A stretch of 64,000 nt of DNA from Bog-473 sp963840435 (GCA_963840435.1 CAWIYY010000012.1:496001-560000); one strand, 5' to 3'. Counted from the stretch's first letter, positions 7,984-17,177 are shown. A program made the numbers and translations. Notes: generated by a model not told the origin, from the sequence alone.

Positions 7984-9667
7984 CCCTGAGGGCGCGACCC
8001 ACGATCACGGCGGGGTCGCCCATGCCCATGCGCATGGCCATACGGCGCACGCGCATGACTTCTCCGTGCCGGACCTGCCCGAAGCGGTCGACATCTTCGA
8101 CACGATCCTGCGCGACGGGAGTCAGCAGGAAGGCCTGTCGCTGACCGTCGACGACAAGCTGCGCGTGGCCGAACAGCTCGACCATCTCGGCGTCACCTTC
8201 ATCGAAGGGGGATGGCCGGGCGCCAACCCGAAGGACATCGAGTTCTTCGCACGAGCCAAGAAGGAGCTCACGCTCCAGACGGCCACGCTCGTCGCCTTCG
8301 GGTCCACCCGGCGGGCGGGCGTCAAGCCCGAGGACGACGCCGTGCTGGCCAACCTGATCGAGGCCGGCGCCCCGGTGGCCTGCATCGTGGCGAAATCGTG
8401 GGACCGCCACGTGAACGAGGCGCTGCGGACGACGCTGGACGAAGCCGTGGCCATGGTGGCCGACTCGGTCCGCTATCTGCGCGAGCACGACCTCAGGGTC
8501 TTCCTCGACGCCGAGCACTTCTTCGACGGCTATCGGCGCAATCCGGAATTCGCCCTGTCGGTTCTCGGCGCGGCCGAAGAGGCCGGTGCCGAGGCGCTGG
8601 TCCTGTGCGACACGAACGGAGGCTCGCTGCCCGACGACGTGGGCCAGGCCGTGGCGGACGTGCGGGCCCGCACCAGCGCCCAGCTCGGCATCCACTGCCA
8701 CAACGATGCCGGGTGCGCGGTGGCCAACTCGTTGGTCGCGGTCCAGGCCGGTGCGACCCAGGTGCAAGGGTGCATCAACGGCTACGGGGAGCGGGCGGGG
8801 AACACCGACCTCTCGGCCGCCATCCCCAACCTGTCCCTGAAGCTGCACATCCGGACGATTCCGGCCGATCGGCTGGAGCGGCTCACCCCGGTGGCGCATC
8901 ACATCGCGGAGCTGGTGAACATCGCCCCCAATCCCCAGCAGCCCTACGTCGGCCATTCGGTCTTCGCGCACAAGGGCGGGCTGCACGCCAGTGCGGTGGC
9001 GCGCAGTGCCGATCTCTACGAGCACGTCCAGCCCAACTCGGTCGGGAACGGGACCAGGGTGGTCGTGTCCGAGATGGCAGGCCGCTCCACGCTGGCCATG
9101 AAGGCGGCCGAGCTCGGTCTCGATCTCGACGGCGAGGTCATCGGGCGGGTCCTCGACGAACTCAAGCACCTGGAGCACGAGGGCTATCACTTCGAGGTGG
9201 CCGATGGTTCGCTCGAGCTGCTGCTGCGCAGGGCGACCGGGTGGACCGCCGACTTCTTCACGGTCGAGTCCTTCCGCGTCATCACGGATCACGGCGACCG
9301 GGCGGAGGCGGCCGTCGCCAGCAGTGCCCCCCTCGGCGTGATGACGGAGGCCACGGTGAAAGTCCACGTCGGTTCCGAGCGCATCGTGGCGGTGGCCGAG
9401 GGCAACGGCCCGGTCAACGCCCTGGACGGAGCGCTACGCGCGGCAATCGGCCCGCGCTTCCCGGTGCTCTCGAGCATGCACCTCACCGACTACCGGGTGC
9501 GCGTGCTCGACACCGGTCGCGGCACGGGCGCCGTCACACGGGTCCTGGTCGACACGACGGACGGCCAGGACACCTGGACCACGATCGGGGTGTCGGAGAA
9601 CATCATCGAGGCGAGCTGGCAGGCCCTCTACGACTCCATCGTGTTCGGGCTGCTCCACGCGGGCTGA
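7973..9667 (+). CDS. cimA: Citramalate synthase with His-rich N-terminus
   Basis: CimA condenses pyruvate and acetyl-CoA to citramalate, the entry to threonine-independent isoleucine synthesis. The DRE-TIM metallolyase signature FDTILRDGSQQ is at residues 42-52. FIEGGWPGANPKD is characteristic of the CimA-type branch rather than classical LeuA. Metal ligands appear in GIHCHNDAGCAVANS, and a LeuA-type regulatory domain occupies the last 150 residues. Residues 10-28 contain eight histidines alternating with Ala/Gly, an extension not normal for the family. The ATG at 7973 has AAGGAG 10 bases upstream and overlaps the ilvE end. A homocitrate or other 2-acylmalate synthase cannot be fully excluded. 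Confidence 0.9.
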   Translation: MSTDPEGATHDHGGVAHAHAHGHTAHAHDFSVPDLPEAVDIFDTILRDGSQQEGLSLTVDDKLRVAEQLDHLGVTFIEGGWPGANPKDIEFFARAKKELTLQTATLVAFGSTRRAGVKPEDDAVLANLIEAGAPVACIVAKSWDRHVNEALRTTLDEAVAMVADSVRYLREHDLRVFLDAEHFFDGYRRNPEFALSVLGAAEEAGAEALVLCDTNGGSLPDDVGQAVADVRARTSAQLGIHCHNDAGCAVANSLVAVQAGATQVQGCINGYGERAGNTDLSAAIPNLSLKLHIRTIPADRLERLTPVAHHIAELVNIAPNPQQPYVGHSVFAHKGGLHASAVARSADLYEHVQPNSVGNGTRVVVSEMAGRSTLAMKAAELGLDLDGEVIGRVLDELKHLEHEGYHFEVADGSLELLLRRATGWTADFFTVESFRVITDHGDRAEAAVASSAPLGVMTEATVKVHVGSERIVAVAEGNGPVNALDGALRAAIGPRFPVLSSMHLTDYRVRVLDTGRGTGAVTRVLVDTTDGQDTWTTIGVSENIIEASWQALYDSIVFGLLHAG

Positions 9668-9718
9668 GACAGCCGCCGACACGGACAGCATCGGGGGTAT
9701 CACGACGGGAACACCAAG

Positions 9719-11362
9719 ATGACCGTGCTCAGCCGGCTGGCCGGGCCGCTCCTGAAGCTGCCTCCGCCCGACACCCGCGACATCTCGGTCGCCCGCGACC
9801 TCGTGGCCAAGATGCCGGACGGGGTCGACCTGCTGGCGGACCGATGGTTCCCGAGCCGGCCCTCCGGCGACGTGCCCACCTTGCTGATGCGTACGCCCTA
9901 CGGGCGGCGCGTCATGGGACCGCTCGGTCGGCTCTTCGCCGAACGCGGGTACCAGACCGTGATCCAGAGCTGCCGGGGCACATTCGGGTCGGGGGGTGCC
10001 TGGGAGCCCCTCCGTCACGAGCAGGCCGACGGCCACGCCACGCTGAGCTGGGTGGCCGGCCAGCCCTGGTTCGACGGTCGACTCGTCACCTGGGGCGCCA
10101 GCTACCTCGGCATGACGCAGTGGGCGGTCGCGGCCGACCCGCCCGAGTTCCTCAAGGCGATGGCCCTCGACGTGACGGCGTCCAACGCGCGGGACGCCTT
10201 CGTCTACCCGGGCGGGTCGTTCGCCCTCGAGATGGCGCTGAGTTGGGCCTACCAGTTGAAGTACCAAGAACTGGGATTCCGCACCGTCCTGCGCACGCAG
10301 ACCCGGAGCGCCAAGGTGGTGGCGCGGGCGGCCGCGGTCCTGCCCCTCGGCCTGGCCGACGTGGAGGCGGTGGGCGAGCCGGTGCCGGCGTACCAGGACT
10401 GGCTCGAGCACAGCGAGCCCGGCGACAAGTGGTGGGACGTGACGGACTTCAGCCGCCAGCTGAGCCGGGTTCCCCCGTCGAGCTTCGTCGGCGGATGGTA
10501 CGACATCTTCCTCGCTGCCCAGGTCGCCGATTACGAAGCGGTCCGTCGGGCCGGACGCAGCGCTCGGCTCACCGTCGGTCCCTGGACCCATTCGTCCCCG
10601 GCGTTGGTCGGCGAGACCGTTCGTGACGGGCTGTCGTGGTTCGACGCGCAGCTCGGCACGGGGCCAGGCGAGGTCGACCGAGGTCCCGTGCGGGTCTTCG
10701 TCATGGGAAGAAAGCGGTGGGAGGAGTTCTCCCTGTGGCCACCGGCAGGGGAGCAGCAACGATGGTACCTGGGGCCGGAGCGGACCCTGGTTCCCGAACC
10801 GGGACCCGCACGCGAGCCGGACCGGTTCCACTTCAACCCGCACGACCCGACGCCGGCCGTCGGAGGGGCCTCACTCAACGTCGGCACGTCGGGCCCCAAG
10901 GATCAGCGCGTGCGGGAGTCGCGCCGAGATGTCCTGACGTACACGAGCCCGGTGCTGAAGGAGGACCTCACCGTCATCGGGCCGTTGCGCGCCTCGCTCT
11001 TCGTGCGCTCGTCACTCGAGCACACGGATTTCTTCGTGCGCTTGTGCGACGTCGACAGGAAAGGAAAGTCCACCAACATCAGCGACGGGCTCCTTCGCCT
11101 CACTCCGGGTTCGGAGGGCGCCGATGCCGACGGGGTATCCGAACTGGAGATCGCCATGGGACCAACGGCCAACACCTTCAGGGCGGGACACCGGCTGCGC
11201 CTACAGGTCTCGAGTGGTGCGCACCCGCTCTATGCCCGCAACAACGGCACCGGTGAGCCGCTGGCGACCGGCTCCTCCATGCGCTCGTCGGACCAGGAGG
11301 TGTTCGGCGGAGGCCCGCGCCCGTCCTCGCTCGTCCTCCACGTGGTCTCCCTGTTCGGGTAG
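9719..11362 (+). CDS. CocE/NonD family alpha/beta hydrolase
   Basis: This is a serine hydrolase of the cocaine-esterase / X-Pro dipeptidyl-peptidase-like family. The N-terminal half begins with a DGVDLLADRWFP strand pair. The nucleophile elbow GASYLG places the serine at about residue 128. The C-terminal third (about 370-547) is the jelly-roll PepX_C domain seen in VIGPLRASLFVRSS and GHRLRLQVSSGAHPLYARN. It has no signal peptide. It starts 51 bases after cimA and could be read through from that operon, but it has no evident pathway link. Substrate unknown; family members cleave esters, amides and beta-lactam side chains. Confidence 0.9.
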   Translation: MTVLSRLAGPLLKLPPPDTRDISVARDLVAKMPDGVDLLADRWFPSRPSGDVPTLLMRTPYGRRVMGPLGRLFAERGYQTVIQSCRGTFGSGGAWEPLRHEQADGHATLSWVAGQPWFDGRLVTWGASYLGMTQWAVAADPPEFLKAMALDVTASNARDAFVYPGGSFALEMALSWAYQLKYQELGFRTVLRTQTRSAKVVARAAAVLPLGLADVEAVGEPVPAYQDWLEHSEPGDKWWDVTDFSRQLSRVPPSSFVGGWYDIFLAAQVADYEAVRRAGRSARLTVGPWTHSSPALVGETVRDGLSWFDAQLGTGPGEVDRGPVRVFVMGRKRWEEFSLWPPAGEQQRWYLGPERTLVPEPGPAREPDRFHFNPHDPTPAVGGASLNVGTSGPKDQRVRESRRDVLTYTSPVLKEDLTVIGPLRASLFVRSSLEHTDFFVRLCDVDRKGKSTNISDGLLRLTPGSEGADADGVSELEIAMGPTANTFRAGHRLRLQVSSGAHPLYARNNGTGEPLATGSSMRSSDQEVFGGGPRPSSLVLHVVSLFG

Positions 11363-11403
11363 GGAATGGGTCCGCTCGAACGCCCCGGACTAGTCTGCGC
11401 GCC

Positions 11404-11892
11404 ATGACGCAGCCCACGTTCGTCCCCATCGCCGAGGCCGATGAGGTGCGGCCGGCCCGCCATCTCCACGTGCCTGGCTCCTGGACGACGTCGCGTCCGG
11501 CCGAGGTGGTGGTGCCCGCTGTCCGGGGACGCGGCACGGGCACGCCGGGTCCCGACTCGGGCTTCGCTCTCCGCCTGGCCAAGCGCTTCGAACACGACCT
11601 GCTGCTCGGCGAAGGGGAATCCGAGCATGACGTGGTGCTGGGGGCGGCCCTGATAGCGGCCAAGCGCTCGGCTCTGTTCGGGCGGGCCCCATGCATCTAT
11701 GACGTTCGCTTCGCCCTGAACCTCTGGGGCTTTCTGGGCGAGGCGCCGCCAGGACTGCAGGCCGCGCGGCGGGTGGCCTTCTCGGGCGTGGGGCACGACT
11801 ACGTCGTCCAGCGGGCGCTGGTCGACGGGATTCCCGAAGAGACCCTCCGCCTCAAACCCGAAGACGCCACGGGCGCAGCCGTCTCCCGCTAG
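11404..11892 (+). CDS. Conserved hypothetical protein
   Basis: A 162-residue soluble protein that I do not recognise. It starts with ATG at 11404 and has no signal peptide or membrane span. Codon third positions are GC-rich as in neighbouring genes. Notable are RPARHLHVPGSWTTSRPAEVV near the N-terminus and an internal FALRLAKRFEHDLLLGEGESEHDV block. The gene sits between two hydrolases on the same strand and stops 14 bases before the next start, so they are probably cotranscribed. No catalytic motif can be named. Confidence 0.75.
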   Translation: MTQPTFVPIAEADEVRPARHLHVPGSWTTSRPAEVVVPAVRGRGTGTPGPDSGFALRLAKRFEHDLLLGEGESEHDVVLGAALIAAKRSALFGRAPCIYDVRFALNLWGFLGEAPPGLQAARRVAFSGVGHDYVVQRALVDGIPEETLRLKPEDATGAAVSR

Positions 11893-11906
11893 CCCTGCCT
11901 CGACCG

Positions 11907-12758
11907 GTGACGACGATCGGTGCCATCGACCGCCTGGAGATAGAGGCCGGCGGGTTGACCTTCACCGGGCGGGCCTGTGGACCTCATGGGGGCCGGCCGG
12001 TCCTTCTCCTGCACGGGTTTCCGCAGACCTCGTGGGCCTGGCGGGACGAACTGTGGGCATTGGCCTCCGAGGGGTACCGGGCCGTCGCGCCCGACCAGCG
12101 GGGATACTGCGCCGGGGCCCGGCCGACCGACTCCGAGGCGTACGCCACCGGGCGACTGGTGGGCGACGTTCTCGCGCTGGCCGACTCCATGGAGATGGAC
12201 ACCTTCGACCTCGTCGGTCACGATTGGGGCGGCATGCTGGCCTGGTTGGTGGCATCGCAGCGCCCGGATCGGGTGCGCTCATTGACCGTCGTCTCGACAC
12301 CGCATCCACTTGCGCTCGAGCGGGCGAACGGCCACGGCGACCCCGACGGCGCCACGGCGTTCCTCTGCACGCCGGAGGAGCCCGAGCGCCTGTTCCTGGG
12401 ATCGGACGGGTCGGGCCGAGGGCTGGCCTCGGTCCTGGCCGCTTCGGGTCTCGACGACGACGACGTCGACATGTACGTCGCCGCGCTCAGCGAGCCCGGC
12501 GCCCTCACGGCTGCGCTCAACTGGTTCCGGGCGATGGACCCGACGTCTCTCGCCGACCTGCAGCCGGTGAGCGTGCCGACCCTCTACGTGTGGTCCACGG
12601 GCGATGGGGTCTTTGGACGTGACGTGGCCGAGGACACGTCGACCCACGTGTGCGGGCCCTACGCCTTCGAGGTGCTCGAGGGGGTGTCCCATTGGATCCC
12701 CGAGATGGCGCCCGGCAAGCTTTCGTCGCTGCTCATCGGTCATCTGGCGGCCACCTGA
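11907..12758 (+). CDS. Alpha/beta hydrolase, epoxide-hydrolase-like
   Basis: The oxyanion motif HGFPQTSWAWRDE is at about residues 35-47. The nucleophile elbow GHDWGG at about 104-109 has aspartate (D106) in place of serine, as in epoxide hydrolases and haloalkane dehalogenases. A catalytic histidine is plausible in GVSHWIPE near the end. Length is 283 residues. GTG at 11907 is used because the frame begins there between the upstream stop and the conserved core. It precedes an acyl-CoA dehydrogenase on the same strand. The substrate is not predictable. Confidence 0.85.
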   Translation: MTTIGAIDRLEIEAGGLTFTGRACGPHGGRPVLLLHGFPQTSWAWRDELWALASEGYRAVAPDQRGYCAGARPTDSEAYATGRLVGDVLALADSMEMDTFDLVGHDWGGMLAWLVASQRPDRVRSLTVVSTPHPLALERANGHGDPDGATAFLCTPEEPERLFLGSDGSGRGLASVLAASGLDDDDVDMYVAALSEPGALTAALNWFRAMDPTSLADLQPVSVPTLYVWSTGDGVFGRDVAEDTSTHVCGPYAFEVLEGVSHWIPEMAPGKLSSLLIGHLAAT

Positions 12759-12801
12759 GGGGACGCCGATCGGCCGTTCGACCGTCTGCGACAATGAGCG
12801 G

Positions 12802-13956
12802 GTGAGCACGCCGAACTTCGACCTGACCGACGTCCAGCGGGACTTCCGCCAGACCATGCGCGCCTTCGCCGAGGAGAAGGTGGCGCCTCATGCCGCCGAG
12901 GTGGACCGGAACGCGGAGTTCCCCTGGAAGTCGTTCGAGGCCTGCAAGGAGTTGGAGTTGCCTGCACTCGGGATCCCCGAGGCCTACGGGGGAGCCGGCG
13001 CGGACATGGTGACCCAGGCCATCGCAGCCGAGGAGCTGGCCCGGGTTTGTGCGTCGACCGCGCTCACCATCCTCATTTCGAAGCTGGGCATGACCCCGGT
13101 CATGAATTGGGGGAGCGAGGAACTCAAGCAGACCTACATGCCGCGGGTGGCGGCGGGGGAGATCCAGGCCAGCTACTGCCTGTCCGAAGCCGACGCCGGG
13201 AGCGATGTCGCGGCGATGCGGTCCCGAGCGGTGCGCGACGGCGAGGACTACGTCCTCACCGGCTCCAAGTACTGGATCACGAACGCCGGGATCTCCGATG
13301 TCTACGTCGTGTTCGCCAAGACCGATCCCGATGCCGGGAGCCGCGGCATCTCCTGCTTCCTGGTGGAGAAGGAGTGGGGGGTGCACATCGCCAAGCACGA
13401 GGACAAGCTCGGGCTGCGGGGTAGCCCGACTGGTGAGGTCGTGCTCGATGAGGTGCGGGTGCCGGGCTCGCACCGGATCGGCGAGGAGGGGCAGGGCTTC
13501 ACCATCGCGATGCACACGCTCGACCGCAGCCGTCCCACCATCGGCGCCCAGGCCGTGGGCATCGCCCAGGGAGCCATCGATTACTCGGCGGCGTACATGA
13601 AGCAGCGCCGGGCCTTTGGCGGCCCGATTGCCGACCTGCAGGGGCTGCGCTTCATGCTGGCGGACATGGCCACTCGGACCGAGGCGGCGCGAGCGTTGGT
13701 GTACCGGGCCTGCGCCATGGTCGACGATCCCTCGGGCGGAGAGCTGACCAAGTTCGGCGCCATGGCCAAGGCTTTCGCCTCCGATACCGCGATGTCGGTG
13801 ACGGTCGACGCCGTCCAGCTGCTCGGCGGCTACGGCTACACCAAGGACTTCCCCGTCGAGCGCTTCCTGCGCGACGCGAAGGTGACCCAGATTTACGAGG
13901 GAACGAACCAGGTGCAGCGGGTGGTCATCGCCCGGGAGATCCTCAAGAAGTTCTAG
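12802..13956 (+). CDS. Acyl-CoA dehydrogenase
   Basis: This flavin-dependent enzyme introduces the 2,3-double bond of acyl-CoA thioesters. All three ACAD domains are visible: an N-terminal helical domain (FDLTDVQRDFRQTMRAFAEE), a middle beta domain (YCLSEADAGSDVAAM, then YVLTGSKYWITNAG), and a C-terminal helical domain. The catalytic base is probably E366 in QIYEGTNQVQR. Length is 384 residues, close to short-chain or butyryl-CoA dehydrogenases. GTG at 12802 starts the conserved N-terminus; the longer open frame upstream is a shadow of the hydrolase gene. Its electron acceptor would be electron-transfer flavoprotein, not encoded here. Confidence 0.95.
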   Translation: MSTPNFDLTDVQRDFRQTMRAFAEEKVAPHAAEVDRNAEFPWKSFEACKELELPALGIPEAYGGAGADMVTQAIAAEELARVCASTALTILISKLGMTPVMNWGSEELKQTYMPRVAAGEIQASYCLSEADAGSDVAAMRSRAVRDGEDYVLTGSKYWITNAGISDVYVVFAKTDPDAGSRGISCFLVEKEWGVHIAKHEDKLGLRGSPTGEVVLDEVRVPGSHRIGEEGQGFTIAMHTLDRSRPTIGAQAVGIAQGAIDYSAAYMKQRRAFGGPIADLQGLRFMLADMATRTEAARALVYRACAMVDDPSGGELTKFGAMAKAFASDTAMSVTVDAVQLLGGYGYTKDFPVERFLRDAKVTQIYEGTNQVQRVVIAREILKKF

Positions 13957-14237
13957 GACGCAGGACGGTCGTCCTCAGGGTTCGAGCGGGTTCATTCGGC
14001 GCGCGGTGCGTATCCCGGTCGGAAGACGAGACACGACACGATGAGGCGTCTCGTACGGCTGTGGATGGTGTTCCGTTCGGCACTGGACCCGGCAGGCTGT
14101 GGTAAAGCTCGGCACCGCTGATGCGTCAACGGGTACGTCGTCCTCGTGGATTCGGGCGATCAGCGCTCAAGCCATCGTCGCCCAACGGTGCCGCGAGTGG
14201 GCGGGCCTCGTGGGGACTTTCCAGATATTCTCCGCTC

Positions 14238-14645
14238 ATGACGCTCAGTTACGAATGGCGGGGGTCCTTCGAGAACGCTGAGGTCAACGCACTCCACGCC
14301 GAGGTCTTCGAAACTCGGGCGTACTCGGACGACGAGTGGAACTGGAAGGACCTCCTCGACCGGCACAGCCTTGGTTGGGTCGTTGCTCGAGACGATGGAC
14401 GCCTCGTTGGATTCGTCAACGTCCTCTGGGATGGCTTCACACACGCCTGGATTCAAGACACGATGGTTCCAAATGAGGACCGCAATCGGGGAATCGGTAC
14501 TCAGATGATCGAGATCGTTCGGTCCGAATGTCAGACATCAGGCTGTGAATGGCTGCACGTCGATTTCGACGAAGGCGTCGAACGGTTCTATTTCCAAGCT
14601 TGTGGATTCACTCCAACCTCTGCGGGGCTCATTCGACTCAGCTGA
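14238..14645 (+). CDS. GNAT family N-acetyltransferase
   Basis: A 135-residue single-domain GNAT. The pyrophosphate-binding loop is RNRGIGTQM near residue 80, preceded by the AWIQDTMV strand, and FYFQACGFTP is the closing beta bulge. The ATG at 14238 begins MTLSYEWRG; upstream sequence in the same frame is not protein-like. Codon choice is less GC-biased than in genes before 14 kb, marking the start of the accessory tract. The 280 bases between the acyl-CoA dehydrogenase and this gene contain nothing I can assign. Substrate unknown. Confidence 0.85.
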   Translation: MTLSYEWRGSFENAEVNALHAEVFETRAYSDDEWNWKDLLDRHSLGWVVARDDGRLVGFVNVLWDGFTHAWIQDTMVPNEDRNRGIGTQMIEIVRSECQTSGCEWLHVDFDEGVERFYFQACGFTPTSAGLIRLS

Positions 14646-14728
14646 ACAAAGACGACATTGCCTTCGAGGGGGCCCGAGTCCGCCCAGATCAGGGCAAGAG
14701 TGGCCAGCGAGCACCGGCCACCCCAGTG

Positions 14729-15037
14729 CTACCAGAGACCTTTGCCTCCGACCGGATCGAGTCGAACGCTCTGGGCAGCTTCGGCCACGAGCGAGGGCAT
14801 GTCTTTCGCCCATCCGACGATGACAGGACTGCTGCGAGCTTTCTCCCATTCGGATTCGCTCGACCACACTTCGGTCAGATACACGACATCGTCGTCCACG
14901 GGAGACCTGCTCACGATCATCAACTCGCAGGCTGGGTTCTCCCGTTGCATCTCGACGGATTCCATGAACTTGCCGGCCAGCCGATCTGCGTTGCCTGGGG
15001 TCGCAAGGAGTTTCGTGTGCAGCGCAAACCGTCCCAC
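14729..15037 (-). CDS. Antibiotic-biosynthesis-monooxygenase (ABM) domain protein
   Basis: This 102-residue protein looks like a dimeric alpha/beta-barrel. It has an N-terminal GRFALHTKLLATPGNADRLA strand-helix, then ACELMIVSRSPVDDD and VYLTEVWSSESEWEKA, matching the ABM / putative quinol monooxygenase pattern. The GTG at 15037 has GAGGAAGAGG 5-6 bases upstream. The first ATG in frame, at 15226, would add about 60 residues of low-complexity shadow sequence, so I rejected it. The gene runs opposite to its neighbours. Function is inferred from the fold only. Confidence 0.65.
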   Translation of the reverse strand: MGRFALHTKLLATPGNADRLAGKFMESVEMQRENPACELMIVSRSPVDDDVVYLTEVWSSESEWEKARSSPVIVGWAKDMPSLVAEAAQSVRLDPVGGKGLW

Positions 15038-15162
15038 TTGCCCTCTTCCTCGACTCGATCGCCGCTCTGCCAGTTTGCCATGTGCCTTTCGTGGAGTCGT
15101 GGTGCAGGAGCTTGGGGCATCCGAGTCCGCCGGTCTGAGCGCACCCCAGGTACGATCGCCGG

Positions 15163-15858
15163 GTGGTCCAAGTGACCGAGGAAACTCCTCGGGTGTCCAC
15201 CGAGCACCTCTCCGGTTCGACGCCATTGGCGCGGTGGGCTGCGGTGGTGGCCGTCGTGGTCATCGGAACTGGGTTTGGAGCCCTGGGTACGGCGCTGGTC
15301 TCACCCGGGCGGTCCCTTGCGGTACCGACTGCGATCGTGGCGGCTGTCGGCGGTGGCATCGTGCTCGTTTCGTGGGTGGTCGCTTCGTTCCGGTCCGGGC
15401 GACAGGCCGGTTGGATTCTCGCTGTGGGAGCAGCACTCGTGACCGTGTTGGCGTGCATATGGACGTTCGAGTTCGCGCTCCCCGCCGCTCTCGAGTGGTC
15501 GGGAGCGACGGCGCAAGCGCAGGAGGTCTTCAATCGGTTGCAGCACTCTCCACAGAACTTCCATGGAACTGTGCCCCCTCAGCCCTGTGTTGTTCACGCG
15601 AGTGGCTCCGTCGGTCCACTTGGAGCGCCCTACAAGGAGTGCGCCGTGTGGACACCGGTGGGTCATGCGGTGACCTTTGTATCCGGCAACCCGAACGCGT
15701 CCGGGGGGCTCGTCTACACCGACCGTCCTTCGGCGTTTTTCGCAGACGAATGTGAACGCCACCTGGTTGGCGAGTGGTGGATGTTCGCTCCATCGTCCGA
15801 CTCCAACGGCGACCCAGGGAGTTGTTTCTTCGGCTACAGGTTCCACGGAGGACCATGA
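15163..15858 (+). CDS. Membrane protein of unknown function
   Basis: A 231-residue protein with three hydrophobic helices in the first 110 residues (about 23-45, 52-75 and 80-105). An extracytoplasmic domain of about 120 residues follows. The outer domain contains five cysteines (in PQPCVVH, YKECAVW, ADECERH and GSCFFGY among others), suggesting disulfides. GTG at 15163 is taken as start; a GTG at 15172 is equally possible. I do not recognise a family. Its promoter region overlaps the 5' end of the divergent ABM gene. Confidence 0.6.
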   Translation: MVQVTEETPRVSTEHLSGSTPLARWAAVVAVVVIGTGFGALGTALVSPGRSLAVPTAIVAAVGGGIVLVSWVVASFRSGRQAGWILAVGAALVTVLACIWTFEFALPAALEWSGATAQAQEVFNRLQHSPQNFHGTVPPQPCVVHASGSVGPLGAPYKECAVWTPVGHAVTFVSGNPNASGGLVYTDRPSAFFADECERHLVGEWWMFAPSSDSNGDPGSCFFGYRFHGGP

Positions 15859-16103
15859 GCGCGAGGTGAGGCCGCGAATGGTCGCCCGGAGTGCGGTTCG
15901 CCGAAGTTTGTGGACGAGGCCAAAAGTTTCTGTGCCTGAGCCGTGTCCATATGAGTCCGAGCCGGGAGGCGGACGACTCTCTTTGTGCCTGACAGGACGG
16001 TGACGGGATGTGTCATCAGTGGCACGAGGGCGACGCTCCCTGCTCCACCAGCGTGAGGCTCAGGCCGCAACTAGCGTTCCGCACACAGGTCGCCGCGGGC
16101 CAG

Positions 16104-16130
16104 ATGTCGCCGAACCGCAGGCGGCGACAT
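16104..16130 (+). other. Perfect 9-bp hairpin in the 5' region of a secreted-protein gene
   Basis: ATGTCGCCG (16104-16112) pairs perfectly with CGGCGACAT (16122-16130) around a 9-base loop, ending 30 bases before the start at 16161. It is followed by only three Ts, so it is a poor terminator and could be a 5'-UTR structure. The rest of the 302-base gap from 15859 shows no gene. Confidence 0.35.
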
Positions 16131-16160
16131 TTGGGCGGCCACGAAACGGGAGGAGCACCA

Positions 16161-16574
16161 ATGCGCAACAGAGGACGAAGCTGGTTGGCGGCCGGAACGA
16201 TGGCGCTGACGATGGGAGTGGGCTTTAGCGTCGTTGGAGCTGGTTCGCCCGTCGGCGCCTCGCACCCGCTCGCGGGAACCTACGAGCTCTTCGTGACGAT
16301 AACCAGCGACTCGCCCTCCTTTTCTTACACCTGTCCGATGATCCTCAAGTCAGACGGCAAGTCGGTATTTCCGGTCAGCACCCAATGCCCCAACAAAGTC
16401 ACCGGACACTGGTCCGTGACAGGCTCGGCTGTCCGGATCACCAACTTCCACAACGAAGATGTCTTCACTGGCAAGGTCACCTCGAAAGGATTCAACAGTG
16501 CGTTCCATCCTGGGACCTACTCCCAAATAGATCCGACAGCGAACGGGACTTGGTACGCGAAATACCAGTCGTAA
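16161..16574 (+). CDS. Small secreted protein of unknown function
   Basis: A 137-residue protein with a clear Sec signal peptide: a basic n-region (MRNRGRSW), a hydrophobic core (LAAGTMALTMGVGFSVVGAG) and a likely cleavage near VGA-SHP at about residue 34. The mature part has two cysteines, in YTCPMIL and TQCPNKV, probably a disulfide. It reads like a small beta-rich domain (GTYELFVTITS, GHWSVTGSAVRIT, GTWYAKYQS). GGGAGGAG lies just before the ATG. It is probably exported; no partner or family is recognised. Confidence 0.75.
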   Translation: MRNRGRSWLAAGTMALTMGVGFSVVGAGSPVGASHPLAGTYELFVTITSDSPSFSYTCPMILKSDGKSVFPVSTQCPNKVTGHWSVTGSAVRITNFHNEDVFTGKVTSKGFNSAFHPGTYSQIDPTANGTWYAKYQS

Positions 16575-16740
16575 TCGAGGAAGACCCACCACAGGATTCG
16601 AGCGTGGTGCGAGGAACGTGACTACCGGCTCGCCGGTCCCCGCTGGGAGATCTCTGGCGACCCAGGGCCTGATGGCCGTTTTGAGGTGGAAGTCTCACGG
16701 GTCTTGGCCACCCCGCGACGTTGACCAGCGGAAAGGGCTG

Positions 16741-17121
16741 TTAGTACTTTTCAACCAGGTGCGCTCGATTCGCGGGTAGCTCGTACGGATCCGGCCAGAA
16801 GTCGGTGATGCGCTTGATGGTGCCGTCGTCTTGAAGATCGAAGAAGCACAGTCCCGGCTGGACTGTACCGTCGGCGTTGGTGAACTGGATCCAACTGGAG
16901 GCCTGGAGCCCTTCCCCGATGATCCGGTTGACCTCGAGGTGCCAGTCACCGGGGAAGCCCTCGACGTTGAACTTCACGTAGTTGGCACGGCCTCGGACAC
17001 GTTCCCGAGTCTGGGGTCCCTCGTAGAGGACATCCTCGGACAACAGGGCCCCGAACGCGGACCAGTCCCTTTCGTTCGCAGCCCGCCAATACGCGGTCAC
17101 AACCTCACTGGCATGTCTCAC
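16741..17121 (-). CDS. NTF2-like / SnoaL-type domain protein
   Basis: A 126-residue protein with the cone-shaped NTF2-like pattern: an N-terminal helix (VVTAYWRAANERDWSAFGALLSED), YEGPQTRERVRG, then alternating strands ending in GTIKRITDFWPDPYELP. Such domains act as small isomerases, hydrolases or ligand-binding proteins; which applies here cannot be told. The stop is at 16741 after an unassigned stretch of about 160 bases. It is a single gene, opposed to the secreted protein upstream. Confidence 0.8.
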   Translation of the reverse strand: MRHASEVVTAYWRAANERDWSAFGALLSEDVLYEGPQTRERVRGRANYVKFNVEGFPGDWHLEVNRIIGEGLQASSWIQFTNADGTVQPGLCFFDLQDDGTIKRITDFWPDPYELPANRAHLVEKY

Positions 17122-17177
17122 CCAAAGAACGATAGATCCAGGGTGTTACAAGCAGTGGTGTTGACCCCGCTTCGATG

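Noticed and set aside
8212..10626. 804-codon plus-strand frame across cimA and the CocE-like gene
   Set aside because: Low-complexity Arg/Gly/Ala shadow in another frame of two recognisable enzymes.
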